Shown: positions 9,855 through 19,662 of the stretch, piece after piece
Numbering within the stretch: position 1 is the stretch's first letter
Layout: each line of letters opens with the position of its first letter
Assembly: GCF_039530225.1 (NCBI RefSeq)
Contig: NZ_BAAAOH010000001.1
Location: 2,976,001-3,040,000 of the forward strand
Direction of reading: 5' to 3'
Length of the DNA stretch: 64,000 nt
Source: Microbacterium pumilum
Lineage (GTDB): Bacteria > Actinomycetota > Actinomycetes > Actinomycetales > Microbacteriaceae
Made by a program: the position numbers and the translations under genes
Notes under the pieces: generated by a model
Told to the model about the DNA's origin: nothing
What the model saw: only the letters and a program-made list of their open reading frames with translations
Databases searched by the model: none

Positions 9855-12203
9855 TCAGTCCTCGCTGGGCGTGTGCGCCACGGGAGTTCCCGTCAGCGCA
9901 GCGGTCGAGACGCGCCGACGAGAGCGCCCCTGACCTGGTGCCTTGGGCTCGGGAAGCGCGCTCAGGACGGAGTCGAGCAGCAGGTCCGCCTCGGTCCGCG
10001 GCTTCGCGCTCGATTCGTTCCGCTTCTTGCGCGGCTTCTTGGCACGCTCAACAGGGGGTGCCGGTGGTGCCTCGACGACAGCAGCCGACTCGTCGTGGTG
10101 ATGGATCGTGGATGCCGCGATCTGGGCGAGCGCCGACTTCACGCCCTCGGTGATCACATGGGTGCCGTTCGAGCCGCCGGCATTGGGCGCCACGCCACCG
10201 CGAGGACGACGGGCAGCAGGCGGGCCCGCGGTCGCCGAACGATGCTTGACGACCGGGTCGTGGTGCACGACGACACCGCGGCCGGCGCACACCTCGCACG
10301 GCTCGCTGAAGGTCTCGAGCAGACCGAGACCCAGCTTCTTGCGAGTCATCTGCACGAGCCCGAGCGAGGTGACCTCGGCGACCTGATGCTTCGTGCGATC
10401 GCGGCTGAGGCACTCGACCAGGCGCCGGAGCACGAGATCGCGGTTCGACTCGAGCACCATGTCGATGAAGTCGACGACGATGATGCCGCCGATGTCGCGC
10501 AGCCGCAGCTGCCGGACGATCTCCTCCGCCGCCTCGAGGTTGTTCTTCGTGACCGTCTCTTCGAGGTTTCCGCCGGAACCGACGAACTTGCCGGTGTTGA
10601 CGTCGACGACGGTCATGGCCTCGGTGCGATCGATGACGAGCGATCCGCCCGACGGCAGCCACACCTTGCGGTCGAGGGCCTTCTCGATCTGCTCCGTCAC
10701 GCGGAACTCGTCGAACGGGTCGTTGTCACCCTCGTACGCCACGACGCGCTCGAGCAGATCGGGAGCGACGCTCTCGACGTACTTCGTGATCGTCTGATGA
10801 GCGTCCTCGCCCTGGATGAGCACCCGGGTGAAGTCCTCGTTGAAGACGTCACGGACGATCTTCACCAGCAGGTCGGGCTCGGAATGCAGCAGCGCCGGTG
10901 CCTGGATGGTCTCGAGCTGACGACTGATCAGCTCCCACTGGCTCGTGAGCCGCTGGACGTCGAGGGTCAGCTGATCCTCCGTGGCGCCTTCGGCGGCGGT
11001 TCGGACGATGACGCCGGACGACTCGGGCAGCACCTCCTTGAGGATCTTCTTCAGGCGCGCCCGCTCGGTGTCGGGGAGCTTGCGTGAGATGCCGTTCATC
11101 GAGCCGCCGGGCACGTACACGAGGTAGCGACCCGGAAGCGAGATCTGGCTCGTCAGGCGCGCGCCCTTGTGACCGACCGGGTCCTTCGTCACCTGGACGA
11201 GAACGCGGTCGCCGGACTTGAGTGCGAGCTCGATGCGGCGCGGCTGGTTGCCGGTCTCGACGGCAGCCCAGTCGACCTCGCCCGAGTACAGCACGGCGTT
11301 GCGGCCGCGACCGATGTCGACGAACGCCGCCTCCATGCTCGGAAGCACGTTCTGGACGCGGCCGAGATAGACATTGCCGATGAGCGACGCGTCCTGGTTG
11401 CGGGCGACGTAGTGCTCGACCAGCACGTTGTCTTCGAGCACCGCGATCTGCACGCGACCGTTCTTCGATCGGACGATCATGACCCGATCCACGGACTCGC
11501 GTCGCGCGAGGAACTCCGCTTCGGTCACGACGGCTCGCCGGCGCCCCGCCTCGCGGCCATCACGCCGACGCTGCTTCTTGGCCTCGAGCCTGGTGGATCC
11601 TTTGATGCGCTGCGGCTCGGTGATCAGCTCGACCGCACGCCGCCGCGGTGGTGCCGGCTCGGAGACGTCGGGCGCCTCGTCGCGTGGTTCGCTGCGACTG
11701 CGGCTGGTGCTCCGGCTGCGCCGGCGAGCGCTGCTCGGCGCGTTGTCGACCTCGACCTCGGGTGCCGGTCGTGCCGGGAGCGGCGCGATCTCGGGCGCGT
11801 GGAAGAGTAGCTGCGTCGATACCGCCGAGACGAAGGTCTCAGGCAGGAGACCCAGCGCGACCGCTGTCACGGGACCGGAGTCGGCGACCGGCTCGGCGTC
11901 AGGCCCTTCGACGGGCTCGGGGACCGACTCGGCCTCGGGCTCGGGGACCGGTTCGGCCTCGGGCTCGGGGACCGACTCGGCCTCGGGCTCGGGGACCGGT
12001 TCGGCCTCGGGCTCGGCGACCGGCTCGGGCTCGGGGACCGGCTCGGCCTCGGGCTCGGCGTCGGGCCCTTCGACGGGCTCGGCGACCGGCTCGGGGACCG
12101 ACTCGGTCTCGTGGGCCGCCTCGGCATCGCCGCCGAGCTCCTGCGCTAGCGCGGAGTCCGGTTCTGTCTCGAGGGTGAAATCTGCATCTGTGTCATCGGC
12201 CAT
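9855..12203 (-). CDS. rne: Ribonuclease E/G
   Basis: A 782-residue RNase E/G family endoribonuclease for mRNA decay and rRNA/tRNA processing. The first 160 residues are acidic and low-complexity, with an 8-residue EPEAEPVP repeat. The catalytic half follows: S1 domain (RNQDASLIGNVYLGRVQNVLPSMEAAFVDIG), DNase I-like region with DVNTGKFVGSGG and DFIDM, and the zinc-link CEVCAGRGVV. The C-terminal tail is short and Lys/Arg-rich (KKPRKKRNESS). ATG 12203 (MADDTDADFTLE) was chosen because residues upstream read as non-coding. Actinobacterial enzymes often carry such acidic N-terminal extensions instead of a long C-terminal scaffold. Confidence 0.95.
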   Translation of the reverse strand: MADDTDADFTLETEPDSALAQELGGDAEAAHETESVPEPVAEPVEGPDAEPEAEPVPEPEPVAEPEAEPVPEPEAESVPEPEAEPVPEPEAESVPEPVEGPDAEPVADSGPVTAVALGLLPETFVSAVSTQLLFHAPEIAPLPARPAPEVEVDNAPSSARRRSRSTSRSRSEPRDEAPDVSEPAPPRRRAVELITEPQRIKGSTRLEAKKQRRRDGREAGRRRAVVTEAEFLARRESVDRVMIVRSKNGRVQIAVLEDNVLVEHYVARNQDASLIGNVYLGRVQNVLPSMEAAFVDIGRGRNAVLYSGEVDWAAVETGNQPRRIELALKSGDRVLVQVTKDPVGHKGARLTSQISLPGRYLVYVPGGSMNGISRKLPDTERARLKKILKEVLPESSGVIVRTAAEGATEDQLTLDVQRLTSQWELISRQLETIQAPALLHSEPDLLVKIVRDVFNEDFTRVLIQGEDAHQTITKYVESVAPDLLERVVAYEGDNDPFDEFRVTEQIEKALDRKVWLPSGGSLVIDRTEAMTVVDVNTGKFVGSGGNLEETVTKNNLEAAEEIVRQLRLRDIGGIIVVDFIDMVLESNRDLVLRRLVECLSRDRTKHQVAEVTSLGLVQMTRKKLGLGLLETFSEPCEVCAGRGVVVHHDPVVKHRSATAGPPAARRPRGGVAPNAGGSNGTHVITEGVKSALAQIAASTIHHHDESAAVVEAPPAPPVERAKKPRKKRNESSAKPRTEADLLLDSVLSALPEPKAPGQGRSRRRVSTAALTGTPVAHTPSED
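11904..12089 (-). repeat. 24-bp tandem repeat block flanked by dispersed-repeat copies, in rne
   Basis: Inside the rne N-terminus the unit (T/C)CGGCCTCGGGCTCGGGGACC(G) repeats with a 24-bp period across about 11919-12060, coding for EPEAEPVP or EPEAESVP octapeptides. At each side is a copy of the 23-bp dispersed repeat: CCCTTCGACGGGCTCGGGGA at 11904-11923 and CCCTTCGACGGGCTCGGCGA at 12066-12085, both read as EPVEGPD. The block is likely to vary in copy number by slippage. Confidence 0.85.
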
Positions 12204-12403
12204 CACTGGCTTACTCCCTGCGGGGGCGACACCGCGCGTCCCCCGGCGAAATCTCGTGCGGCGCCGCACCTGCGGTGCCGCGAACTCACTCGGTCTGCAG
12301 CTGGATCCCGGCTCATGCGGGGGAACTCTCGCTGCCAAGGGCATTCGTCGCCCTGAAGTCTTCTGTGATGCGGTGGCGGCGCGGCCGCGATGCATCGAGG
12401 ATC

Positions 12404-12409
12404 ATTATC
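12404..12409 (-). promoter_or_regulatory. Extended -10 (TGCGATAAT) for rne
   Basis: GATAAT on the minus strand preceded by TGC, the best -10 match in the rne upstream region. It implies a 5' untranslated leader of roughly 190 bases. Confidence 0.5.
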
Positions 12410-12493
12410 GCACTTTCGTCCGCGGATTGCTTGCGCGCGCGACATCGGCGATCCCCGCCGGCCCGGTCGCGGCATCCGGTCAGCCCGGAATGT

Positions 12494-12499
12494 GATAAT
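12494..12499 (+). promoter_or_regulatory. Extended -10 (TGTGATAAT), leaderless VKOR-like gene
   Basis: GATAAT with an upstream TGT ends 7 bases before ATG 12507, so the transcript should begin at the start codon. No ribosome binding site is present. Confidence 0.65.
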
Positions 12500-12506
12500 C
12501 CGAGGC

Positions 12507-13109
12507 ATGCCTCAACGCCTGACCCACACCCGCCCGACTGTCATGGCGGGGTGGCTGATCATCGCCGGCGCGGTCGGGTGGTGGGCTGCTTTCTCGCTCA
12601 CCATGGAGCGGCTGCATCTGCTGGCGGATCCCGATGCGATCGCGTCATGCGACTTCAGTCCGCTGGTTCAGTGCACGGCGAATCTCGAGTCCTGGCAGGG
12701 GCAGGTCTTCGGCTTTCCCAACCCGATTCTGGGGCTCGCCGGATGGGTCGCGCCGATCGTGGTCGGGTTCGCGATTCTGGCTCACGCGAGATTCGCCCGG
12801 TGGTTCTGGTGGGTCTTCGAACTCGGGATGACGTTCGCGTTCGTCTTCGTCATCTGGTTGATCTCACAGAGCATCTTCGTACTCGGGACGCTCTGCCCGT
12901 GGTGCATGGTGACGTGGGTGGTCACGATACCGACGTACTACGTGGTGACGATCCACATGTTGCGCTCCGGCATCCTCCCGACCCCGGAGGGCGTTCGGAA
13001 GGCCGCCGAGACCCTCATGGGATGGGTGCCGGTGCTCGCCGTCGTGAGCTACGGGATCATCGCCGTGATCGCGCAGCTGCGCCTGGACGTGCTCGGGCGA
13101 GTGTTCTGA
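12507..13109 (+). CDS. Vitamin K epoxide reductase (VKOR) family membrane protein
   Basis: A 200-residue VKOR-like protein, a quinone-linked thiol oxidoreductase that in actinobacteria replaces DsbB and reoxidises DsbA for disulfide formation outside the cell. It has an N-terminal helix, a loop with CDFSPLVQC (loop cysteine pair), several further membrane helices and the redox motif LCPWC near residue 130. Length suits a VKOR domain without a fused thioredoxin. ATG 12507 is apparently leaderless. It is convergent with ndk. No DsbA partner lies in this window. Confidence 0.93.
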   Translation: MPQRLTHTRPTVMAGWLIIAGAVGWWAAFSLTMERLHLLADPDAIASCDFSPLVQCTANLESWQGQVFGFPNPILGLAGWVAPIVVGFAILAHARFARWFWWVFELGMTFAFVFVIWLISQSIFVLGTLCPWCMVTWVVTIPTYYVVTIHMLRSGILPTPEGVRKAAETLMGWVPVLAVVSYGIIAVIAQLRLDVLGRVF

Positions 13110-13115
13110 CCCGCG

Positions 13116-13529
13116 TCAGAACCAGATATCGAGCTCTCGCGCGGCGGATTCCGGGCTGTCCGAACCGTGGACCAGGTTCTGCTGCACCTTGAGACCCCAG
13201 TCGCGTCCGAGGTCGCCGCGGATCGTGCCGGGCGCCGCGGTGGTCGGATCGGTGGTCCCGGCCAGCGACCGGAATCCCTCGATGACGCGGTTGCCCGCGA
13301 GGCGGATCGCCACCGACGGTCCCGACATCATGAAGTCCAGCAGCGGCTCGTAGAACGGCTTGCCCTCGTGCTCGGCGTAGTGGCGCTCGAGCGTCTCGCG
13401 ATCGGGTTCGACGAGGCGGATGTCGACGAGAGAGTATCCCTTCGCCTCGATGCGGGCGAGGATCGCGCCGGTCAGTCCGCGCGCGACGCCGTCGGGCTTG
13501 ACGAGGACGAGAGTCTCTTCGGTGGCCAT
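13116..13529 (-). CDS. ndk: Nucleoside diphosphate kinase
   Basis: A 137-residue NDK that transfers the gamma phosphate of ATP to nucleoside diphosphates. The N-terminus MATEETLVLVKPDGVARGL is typical, followed by HYAEHEGKPFYEPLLDFMMSG and the catalytic histidine in NLVHGSDSPESAARELDIWF. Length is normal. It begins one base after the DUF4233 stop and is the last gene of the T-box-led ileS operon. Confidence 0.98.
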   Translation of the reverse strand: MATEETLVLVKPDGVARGLTGAILARIEAKGYSLVDIRLVEPDRETLERHYAEHEGKPFYEPLLDFMMSGPSVAIRLAGNRVIEGFRSLAGTTDPTTAAPGTIRGDLGRDWGLKVQQNLVHGSDSPESAARELDIWF

Positions 13530-13530
13530 G

Positions 13531-13962
13531 TCAGTCTCCGTTCACCATTCCTGGTTCGTTCGGGGGTTCAGCGGCACGTTCGGCGTTGCGACGATCGAGC
13601 GCACCTCCCTTGATCGTGGCATATCCGTACATGCCGCCGAAAAGCAGCGCCACGAGCGCGAGGCCCGGCACGAGGAATCCGCCCAGCGCGACGATCGCCT
13701 GAAGCACCCATCCGAGCCAGATGCCCCACGGGTAGCGGACGACCAGGGTCGTGAGCACCATGAGGACCGCGAGCACGACACCGGCGACGATCCCCCACCA
13801 GTCGGGGATCGACTCGGGAAGAACGTGCAGGCCGTATATCGCGAGGCCACCTAGGAAGACGACGATCGACTCGAAACCCAGCACGATCGTCGCGAGCGAC
13901 TCCGCCGCACCGCGGGCACGCCGCTGACGGCCCGCAGGCGGCGTCGGAACCGGCTCGGTCAC
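13531..13962 (-). CDS. DUF4233 membrane protein
   Basis: A 143-residue membrane protein of the DUF4233 family, nearly always found between folC and ndk in actinobacteria. It has a basic N-terminal tail (RQRRARGAAES), three to four hydrophobic segments (from SLATIVLGFESIVVFLGGLA onward) and a charged C-terminus. GTG 13962 overlaps the folC stop as GTGA; the open frame continues upstream antisense to nothing useful. No function is assigned. Confidence 0.9.
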   Translation of the reverse strand: MTEPVPTPPAGRQRRARGAAESLATIVLGFESIVVFLGGLAIYGLHVLPESIPDWWGIVAGVVLAVLMVLTTLVVRYPWGIWLGWVLQAIVALGGFLVPGLALVALLFGGMYGYATIKGGALDRRNAERAAEPPNEPGMVNGD

Positions 13963-15311
13963 TCGTTCCACCCGGCCTTCCAGTCCTCGGCGGCGGCGAG
14001 GGTCACGGCCTCGCCTGCGAGCAGCACCGAGCCGGCGACGACGACCGCCCGCCGCTCCGATGAGGCAGCCCACGAACGAGCGGCCTCGGCGGCCTCGGCG
14101 ACGTCACGGTGAACTGTGACCTCCAGGCCGTGCGACTCCGCGAGGTCTGCGATGTGGTCGGCATCGTCGGCGCGCTCCGACTCGGGCGCAGTGGCGAAGA
14201 CGTGGGTGGCGACCGGCGCGATCTCGGCGATGATGCCGGCGACATCCTTGTCGGAGAGGATGCCGATGACGACGCCCCATTCGTCGAAGTCGAACGATTC
14301 GCGCAGCGCGGTGACCAGGGCGCGCGCGCCGTGCGGATTGTGGGCCGCGTCGACCAGGACTGTCGGGCTGATCCCGACGAGCTGCAGACGACCGGGCGAT
14401 GTCGCGCCCGAGAGACCTTCGGCGAGGATGTCGCCCGGAATGGCGTTGGCTGCGGCTCCGATGAGGGATTCGACCGCGGCGATCGCGAGGGTCGCGTTGA
14501 ACCCTTGGTGGCCGCCGTAGAGCGGGAGGTACTCGTCCTGGTAGGTGCCTGCCAGTCCCTGGACGGTGATCAGCTGCCCGCCGACGGCCAGCCGCTGTTC
14601 GGTGAGCGCGAACTCGGCGCCTTCGAACGCTATCGTGGCGCCTTTGGCCGCTGCGGCGGATCGGAGGATGGCTTCGGCTGCGGCATCCTGTCGTGCGGAC
14701 ACCACGGCCGCGCCGTCCTTGATGATCCCGGCCTTCACCGTTGCGATCTCGGCGATCGTCTCGCCGAGGCGATCAGCGTGATCGAGGTCGATGGGCGCGA
14801 ACACCGCGACGTCCCCGTCGGCGGTGTTGGTCGAGTCCCATGCGCCGCCCATGCCGACCTCGAGCACCAGGACGTCGATGGGCGCATCGGCGAAGGCGAC
14901 GAACGCGAGCACGGTCAGCAGCTCGAAGAACGTCAGCGCCGGGTCGCCCGCCGTCTGCAGTTCGGCATCGATGAGGGCGACGAACGGCGTGATCTCGTCC
15001 CACGCGTCGGCGATCGCCGCGTCGGGGATCGGCTCGCCGTCGATCATGATCCGTTCGGTGAACCGTTCCAGGTGCGGGCTCGTGAAGAGTCCGGTGCGCA
15101 GACCGTGGGCGCGCACCAGGCTCTCGATGATCCGGCTCGTCGAGGTCTTGCCGTTCGTGCCTGTGACATGCACGACCCGGTACGTCCGCTGCGGATCGTC
15201 AAGCAGCTCGAGCACGCGCCGCGTGCGCTCGATCCGCGGCTCGACCCACCGCTCTCCCTGGCGTTGCAGCAGCGCCGCGTAGACGGCGTCGGCGCGATCC
15301 CGGTCGTTCAC
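13959..15311 (-). CDS. folC: Folylpolyglutamate synthase / dihydrofolate synthase
   Basis: A 450-residue FolC of the Mur ligase fold. It adds glutamate to folates and may make dihydrofolate from dihydropteroate. The P-loop is [15 protein letters not shown], the central motif [13 protein letters not shown] with [17 protein letters not shown] [13 protein letters not shown] binds Mg-ATP, and [10 protein letters not shown] marks the C-terminal domain. GTG 15311 overlaps the ileS stop as GTGA. It is translated with ileS, DUF4233 and ndk, so its expression depends on the isoleucine T-box. Confidence 0.95.
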   Translation of the reverse strand: MNDRDRADAVYAALLQRQGERWVEPRIERTRRVLELLDDPQRTYRVVHVTGTNGKTSTSRIIESLVRAHGLRTGLFTSPHLERFTERIMIDGEPIPDAAIADAWDEITPFVALIDAELQTAGDPALTFFELLTVLAFVAFADAPIDVLVLEVGMGGAWDSTNTADGDVAVFAPIDLDHADRLGETIAEIATVKAGIIKDGAAVVSARQDAAAEAILRSAAAAKGATIAFEGAEFALTEQRLAVGGQLITVQGLAGTYQDEYLPLYGGHQGFNATLAIAAVESLIGAAANAIPGDILAEGLSGATSPGRLQLVGISPTVLVDAAHNPHGARALVTALRESFDFDEWGVVIGILSDKDVAGIIAEIAPVATHVFATAPESERADDADHIADLAESHGLEVTVHRDVAEAAEAARSWAASSERRAVVVAGSVLLAGEAVTLAAAEDWKAGWNE

Positions 15312-18300
15312 TTGGTCCGGCTCCGCTCGCTCAGCGCATCGAATATCGGCGTTCCGACAAGCCGCGTGACGGCGACGTGGAAGCCGCCGCGATTGGCGTA
15401 CGCCCCTGCCGGAACGTACTCGACGTGCTCCGGCGCGGCGCCGAAGACGATCGGATGCCACGTCTCCGGTGGTGCGTCCGCCGGGATGTGCACCCCGTGA
15501 CCGTCGATCAGCACGGCGTGCTCGAGGGCGAGCGTCTCGCCCGCGACATCCGCCGTATCGAATGCGCCGGAGACGGCCCCGGCGTCTTCGTGGCTCGAGA
15601 AGAGCAGCTGCAGCCGGATGCGATCGCTGACGTCGAATCCGGCCGCCTTGCGGGTGTCCTGGACGGAGCGGATGACGTCGCGCGCGAGGCCTTCCGCTTC
15701 GAGTTCGGGCGTCGTCGATGTATCCAGCAGGACGAAGCCTCCGCTGGGAAGAAGCGCGAGAGCTTCGCCGGCGGGCCGTCCAGTGGTCTCGAGCACGAGC
15801 TCGTACTCCCCCGGTTCGAGCGCGATGGCGCCGTCGGGAGTCTGGACCGTGACCGCGCCGTCCACGCCCGACCAGTCGCCCGCCCTGGCGGCCTGGATGG
15901 CCTGCTGGACGCGCTTGCCGAGCCGCGGTCCCGCAGCGCGGGCGTTGACCGACAGCCGGTGCGTGATGCCGTAGACCGCGGGCGTGTCATCCTCGAGCTC
16001 GACGAGCTCGACGGATTTGACGTTCAGCTCGTCGCGGAGGATGTCTTCGAACTGTCCGAGTGATGCGGCATCCGCCTTCACGACGCTCAGGCTCGCGAGC
16101 GGCAGGCGCACGCGCTTGCCCTCTCGCTTGCGGAGGGCGTTCGCAACCGATGAGACGTCGCGGACGGCGTCCATCGCCGAGCGGATGTCGTCCGCCGCCG
16201 GGAAGGCATCGGCATCCGGCCAGTCCGCGAGATGCACACTGCGACCGCCGGTGAGGCCCTGCCAGACCCGGTCGGCGACGAGCGGGATGAGGGGCGCCGC
16301 GACGCGCGTGAGCGTCTCGAGCACGGTGTAGAGCGTGTCGAAGGCCTCGGTCGACGTCGGGTCGCTCGCATCGACGCCCACCCAGAACCGATCGCGTGAG
16401 CGGCGGATGTACCAGTTCGTCAGGGCCTCCGCGAAGTCGCGCAGCTTCGCAGCGGCCATCGTCGAGTCGAGTGCCTCGAGGTCTGCGGCGACACCGCGGA
16501 CGAGGTCGCCGGTGCGGGCGAGGATATAGCGGTCCAGCACGTCGGTCGAATCGGTGCGCCAGATCGCCTCGTAGCCGCCGGCGCCCGTCGAACCGCCGCC
16601 CGCCGAAGCGTTCGCGTAGGTCGCGAAGAAGTACCACGCGTTCCACAGCGGAAGCATGAACTCCCGCACGCCCGCGCGGATCCCCTCTTCGGTGACGATG
16701 AGATTGCCGCCGCGGAGGACGCTCGACGACATCAGGAACCAGCGCATCGCGTCGGACCCGTCGCGGTCGAACACCTCGGACACGTCCGGATAGTTGCGCA
16801 GCGACTTCGACATCTTGAGGCCGTCGCTGCCCAGCACGATGCCGTGGCACGAGACACCGGTGAAGGCCGGGCGGTCGAACAGCGCGGTGGACAGCACGTG
16901 CATGAGGTAGAACCAGCCGCGGGTCTGGCCGATGTACTCGACGATGAAGTCCGCCGGCGAGTGCTCGTCGAACCACTCGTGATTCTCGAACGGATAGTGC
17001 ACCTGCGCGAACGGCATCGAGCCGGAGTCGAACCAGACATCGAGGACGTCCTCGATGCGCCGCATCGTGCTTCCGCCGGTCGGATCATCGGGGTTCGGCC
17101 GCGTGAGGTCGTCGATATAGGGCCGGTGAAGGTCGACCTCGCCGTCGGCGTTGCGAGGCAGCCGCCCGAAGTCGCGCTCGAGATCCGCGAGCGAGCCGTA
17201 CACGTCCACACGCGGGTGCTCCGGATCATCGCTCTTCCACACCGGGATGGGCGAGCCCCAGTACCGGTTGCGGCTGATCGACCAGTCGCGGGCGCCTTCG
17301 AGCCACTTGCCGAATTGGCCGTGCTTGACGTTCTCGGGAACCCACGTGATCTGCTCGTTGTTCTCGATCAAGCGGTCCTTGAAGTCCGTGACCCGCACGA
17401 ACCAGCTCGAGACCGCCTTGTAGATCAGCGGATTGCGGCAGCGCCAGCAGTGCGGATACGAGTGCTCGTAGCTCGCGAGGCGCAGCAGGCGACCGTCCTG
17501 CCGCAGGATTCGGACGAGCGGCGTGTTCGCGTCCATCCACAGCTCGCCGGCGACATCCGTCACCTGCGGCAGGAACCGTCCGCCGTCGTCGAGGCTCATG
17601 ATGAGCGGGATGCCGGCGGCTTCGGTCACGCGCTGGTCGTCCTCGCCGTACGCCGGAGCCTGGTGGACGATGCCGGTGCCGTCGCCCGTCGTCACGTAGT
17701 CGTCGACGAGGATCCGCCAGGCGGTCCCGGTGCCCCACGTCGCGGCATCCGCGTAGTAGTCGAACAGACGGTCGTACGTGACGTCCGCGAGCTCCGAGCC
17801 GAGCACGGTCTGAACGATCGCGCCGCGCGCCGCATCCGCCGACTCGTACCCGAGGTCCTTCGCGTAGTTATGCAGCAGCTCCTCGGCGAGGAGGTAGCGG
17901 TGCGAGGTCGCCTCGAGGGGGTCGTCCGCGTGGCCATCGGCGTCGTGGTGCACATCGGCGGCACCGGCTGGACCGCCCGGGACCACGACGTAGCGGATGT
18001 CGGGACCCACCGCGAGAGCGAGGTTCGTCGGCAGCGTCCATGGCGTGGTCGTCCACGCCAGGGCGCGCACGGCGGTGAGGCCGAGAGCCTCCGCCTTGGC
18101 GCCTGTCAGCGGGAAGGTGACCGTCACCGACGGGTCCTGCCGCATCTTGTAGACGTCGTCGTCCATGCGCAGCTCGTGGCTCGACAGCGGCGTCTCGTCA
18201 CGCCAGCAGTACGGCAGCACGCGGTAGCCCTCGTACGCGAGGCCCTTGTCGTGGAGCGTCTTGAACGCCCACAGCACGCTCTCCATGTAGCCGGTGTCGA

Positions 18301-18811
18301 GCGTCTTGTATCCCCGCTCGAAATCGACCCAGCGCGCCTGACGGGTGACGTAGTCCTCCCACTCGTGCGTGTAAGTGAGCACCGAATCACGGGCCTTCGC
18401 GTTGAACGCGTCGATCCCCATGGTCTCGATCTCGGCCTTCTCGGTGATGCCGAGCTGCTTCATCGCCTCGAGTTCGGCCGGAAGGCCATGCGTGTCCCAG
18501 CCGAAGACGCGGTCGACGCGCTTGCCGAGCATCGTCTGGAAGCGCGGGAACACGTCCTTCGCGTAGCCGGTGAGCAGGTGCCCGTAGTGGGGCAGGCCGT
18601 TGGCGAAGGGCGGACCGTCGTAGAAGACCCATTCCTCGGCCCCCTCGCGCTGTGCGATCGACGCGCGGAAGGTGTCGTCCTGTTTCCAGAACTCGAGCAC
18701 CTCGCGCTCGATGTCTGGGAAGCGCGGGCTCGGAACGACGGGATCTGCGGCAGCGCCGAACGATCCGGCCGCACCGGTCCCTGAGCGGGTCGAGGGTCGT
18801 GGGTAGGTCAT
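15308..18811 (-). CDS. ileS: Isoleucyl-tRNA synthetase, eukaryote-like (IleS2) type
   Basis: A 1167-residue IleRS that charges tRNA-Ile. The class I motifs are HYGH ([11 protein letters not shown]) and KMSKS ([13 protein letters not shown]). HYGH, the long C-terminal region and no clear Zn-finger end fit the eukaryote-like IleS2 clade, whose members are often less sensitive to mupirocin. The editing CP1 domain lies at about 210-430. The first residues include [12 protein letters not shown], encoded by a copy of the dispersed repeat, so the start of the protein appears extended by that element. A T-box leader controls it. The 3' end overlaps folC. Confidence 0.96.
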   Translation of the reverse strand: MTYPRPSTRSGTGAAGSFGAAADPVVPSPRFPDIEREVLEFWKQDDTFRASIAQREGAEEWVFYDGPPFANGLPHYGHLLTGYAKDVFPRFQTMLGKRVDRVFGWDTHGLPAELEAMKQLGITEKAEIETMGIDAFNAKARDSVLTYTHEWEDYVTRQARWVDFERGYKTLDTGYMESVLWAFKTLHDKGLAYEGYRVLPYCWRDETPLSSHELRMDDDVYKMRQDPSVTVTFPLTGAKAEALGLTAVRALAWTTTPWTLPTNLALAVGPDIRYVVVPGGPAGAADVHHDADGHADDPLEATSHRYLLAEELLHNYAKDLGYESADAARGAIVQTVLGSELADVTYDRLFDYYADAATWGTGTAWRILVDDYVTTGDGTGIVHQAPAYGEDDQRVTEAAGIPLIMSLDDGGRFLPQVTDVAGELWMDANTPLVRILRQDGRLLRLASYEHSYPHCWRCRNPLIYKAVSSWFVRVTDFKDRLIENNEQITWVPENVKHGQFGKWLEGARDWSISRNRYWGSPIPVWKSDDPEHPRVDVYGSLADLERDFGRLPRNADGEVDLHRPYIDDLTRPNPDDPTGGSTMRRIEDVLDVWFDSGSMPFAQVHYPFENHEWFDEHSPADFIVEYIGQTRGWFYLMHVLSTALFDRPAFTGVSCHGIVLGSDGLKMSKSLRNYPDVSEVFDRDGSDAMRWFLMSSSVLRGGNLIVTEEGIRAGVREFMLPLWNAWYFFATYANASAGGGSTGAGGYEAIWRTDSTDVLDRYILARTGDLVRGVAADLEALDSTMAAAKLRDFAEALTNWYIRRSRDRFWVGVDASDPTSTEAFDTLYTVLETLTRVAAPLIPLVADRVWQGLTGGRSVHLADWPDADAFPAADDIRSAMDAVRDVSSVANALRKREGKRVRLPLASLSVVKADAASLGQFEDILRDELNVKSVELVELEDDTPAVYGITHRLSVNARAAGPRLGKRVQQAIQAARAGDWSGVDGAVTVQTPDGAIALEPGEYELVLETTGRPAGEALALLPSGGFVLLDTSTTPELEAEGLARDVIRSVQDTRKAAGFDVSDRIRLQLLFSSHEDAGAVSGAFDTADVAGETLALEHAVLIDGHGVHIPADAPPETWHPIVFGAAPEHVEYVPAGAYANRGGFHVAVTRLVGTPIFDALSERSRTK
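18774..18796 (-). repeat. Dispersed 23-bp repeat copy in ileS N-terminus
   Basis: On the minus strand the sequence reads CCCTCGACCCGCTCAGGGAC followed by CGG. It adds the peptide PSTRSGTG just after the start of IleS, ahead of the conserved part of the enzyme. Confidence 0.75.
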
Positions 18812-18829
18812 GTCACTCCAGCAGGTTGC

Positions 18830-19052
18830 GATGCTTCCTGCGAGGACGATTCCCTGAACGGAGAACCGCGGTACCACCCCGCGTGACGTCCGGATCCTTC
18901 GGCAAGCTCGGGGACCGGATGCCCACTCTCACTGCGGCTGTGACGGGCCTGACCCGTTCGGTTCTAATGACGAGACGACGAACTGGTCGCGCCGCGCGTT
19001 CTTCCGAAGACTCCCCGGTGATGGCCGGATCGATGTCGGTGATCCCAGTCTA
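18830..19052 (-). ncRNA. Isoleucine T-box leader (translational type)
   Basis: The minus strand upstream of ileS carries GTGGTACCGCGG (18866-18877), the T-box bulge that pairs with an uncharged tRNA acceptor end. At the 5' end, GGATC/GATCC (about 19025-19047) forms a very short Stem I whose loop ACCGACATC exposes the ATC isoleucine specifier at 19032-19034. TTCTCC after the T-box can pair with the CTGGAG ribosome binding site before the ileS ATG. This matches actinobacterial T-boxes with ultrashort Stem I that control translation. A copy of the dispersed repeat sits in the linker at 18896-18918. Exact ends are estimates. Confidence 0.92.
18896..18918 (+). repeat. Dispersed repeat copy inside the T-box linker
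   Basis: CCTTCGGCAAGCTCGGGGAC then CGG, in the region between Stem I and the T-box sequence. It differs from the valS copy at a few positions. Insertion between the specifier and the antisequestrator implies that the linker tolerates extra sequence. Confidence 0.7.
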
Positions 19053-19066
19053 ACGGCTGACCTGCG
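19053..19066 (-). promoter_or_regulatory. Candidate ileS operon promoter
   Basis: Directly upstream of the T-box on the minus strand lies TAGACT, a plausible -10 (overlapping 19048-19053), with TTGTGC some 14 bases further upstream. The spacing is short for a standard -35, so only the -10 is reasonably supported. Confidence 0.35.
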
Positions 19067-19200
19067 GCACAAGGGGTACTACGACCATCGTGCAATGGTG
19101 CGACCCCGCGGCCGCGGCGCACGCTTGATTCACCAGGACGGCGAGGCCGATGCGTCGCCACAGAGTCCGCAAACAGGTCACAATCGACAAAGGAACCACC

Positions 19201-19662
19201 ATGAAGACTCGACTTCTCCTCGGCGCAGCCGTCGTGGCCGCGGCGATCCCCGCGGTGATCGGCCTGTGGGGCAACACCTCGTTCTCGCAGGATCTGCCGG
19301 TGCGCGTGCCCGCGTCGGGACAGGTCGTTTCGCTCACTCCGAGCCCGACGCCGACACCGTCTCTGTCGCCTTCGCCCACGCTCTCACCATCACCGTCGCC
19401 CTCCGCGGGTGTCGACGACAACGGCGGCGACACCCCTCGCGATCAACGCACCGAGCCGGGCGATGACCGCGACGTGCAGGGCGGGGTGGAACCCGGCGAC
19501 GACAATGGCGGAACCTCGGGGCGCGACGGCGATGACTCCGGCAACAGCGGTTCCGGTGGCAGCGACGATTCGGGCAACAGCGGCTCGGCCGGCAGCGACG
19601 ATTCCGGCGGTCACGATTCGGGCGACGATCACGGCGGCTCCGGACACGGGAGCGATGACTGA
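19201..19662 (+). CDS. Secreted acidic Ser/Pro/Gly-rich low-complexity protein
   Basis: A 153-residue protein. The N-terminus MKTRLLLGAAVVAAAIPAVI is a signal peptide or membrane anchor. It is followed by a Pro/Ser/Thr stretch (PSPTPTPSLSPSPTLSPSPS) and then an Asp/Gly/Ser tail with near-repeats such as GNSGSGGSDDSGNSGSAGSD. ATG 19201 has a good AAAGGA ribosome binding site. It ends one base before the histidine kinase start, so all three genes form one operon. It may be a wall-spanning linker or a calcium- or surface-associated protein read by the kinase; that is inference. Confidence 0.8.
   Translation: MKTRLLLGAAVVAAAIPAVIGLWGNTSFSQDLPVRVPASGQVVSLTPSPTPTPSLSPSPTLSPSPSPSAGVDDNGGDTPRDQRTEPGDDRDVQGGVEPGDDNGGTSGRDGDDSGNSGSGGSDDSGNSGSAGSDDSGGHDSGDDHGGSGHGSDD

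Larger units (their letters stand above)
12204..12506. promoter_or_regulatory. Divergent region between rne and the VKOR-like gene
   Basis: 303 bases with no supported gene. On the minus strand TGCGATAAT (the -10 GATAAT at 12404-12409, with an extended TGN) is a strong candidate rne promoter, giving a long leader of about 190 bases rich in GC hairpins. On the plus strand GATAAT at 12494-12499 serves the VKOR-like gene. Long rne leaders can mediate autoregulation in other bacteria; here that is only a possibility. Confidence 0.6.

Noticed and set aside
11919..12060. CRISPR-like tandem repeats
   Set aside because: A 24-bp period with no unique spacers, in frame within rne and coding for octapeptides; it is a coding tandem repeat.
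16844..18784. Plus-strand frame of 646 codons opposite ileS
   Set aside because: Shadow of the IleRS gene; Val/Arg/His-rich without recognisable domains.
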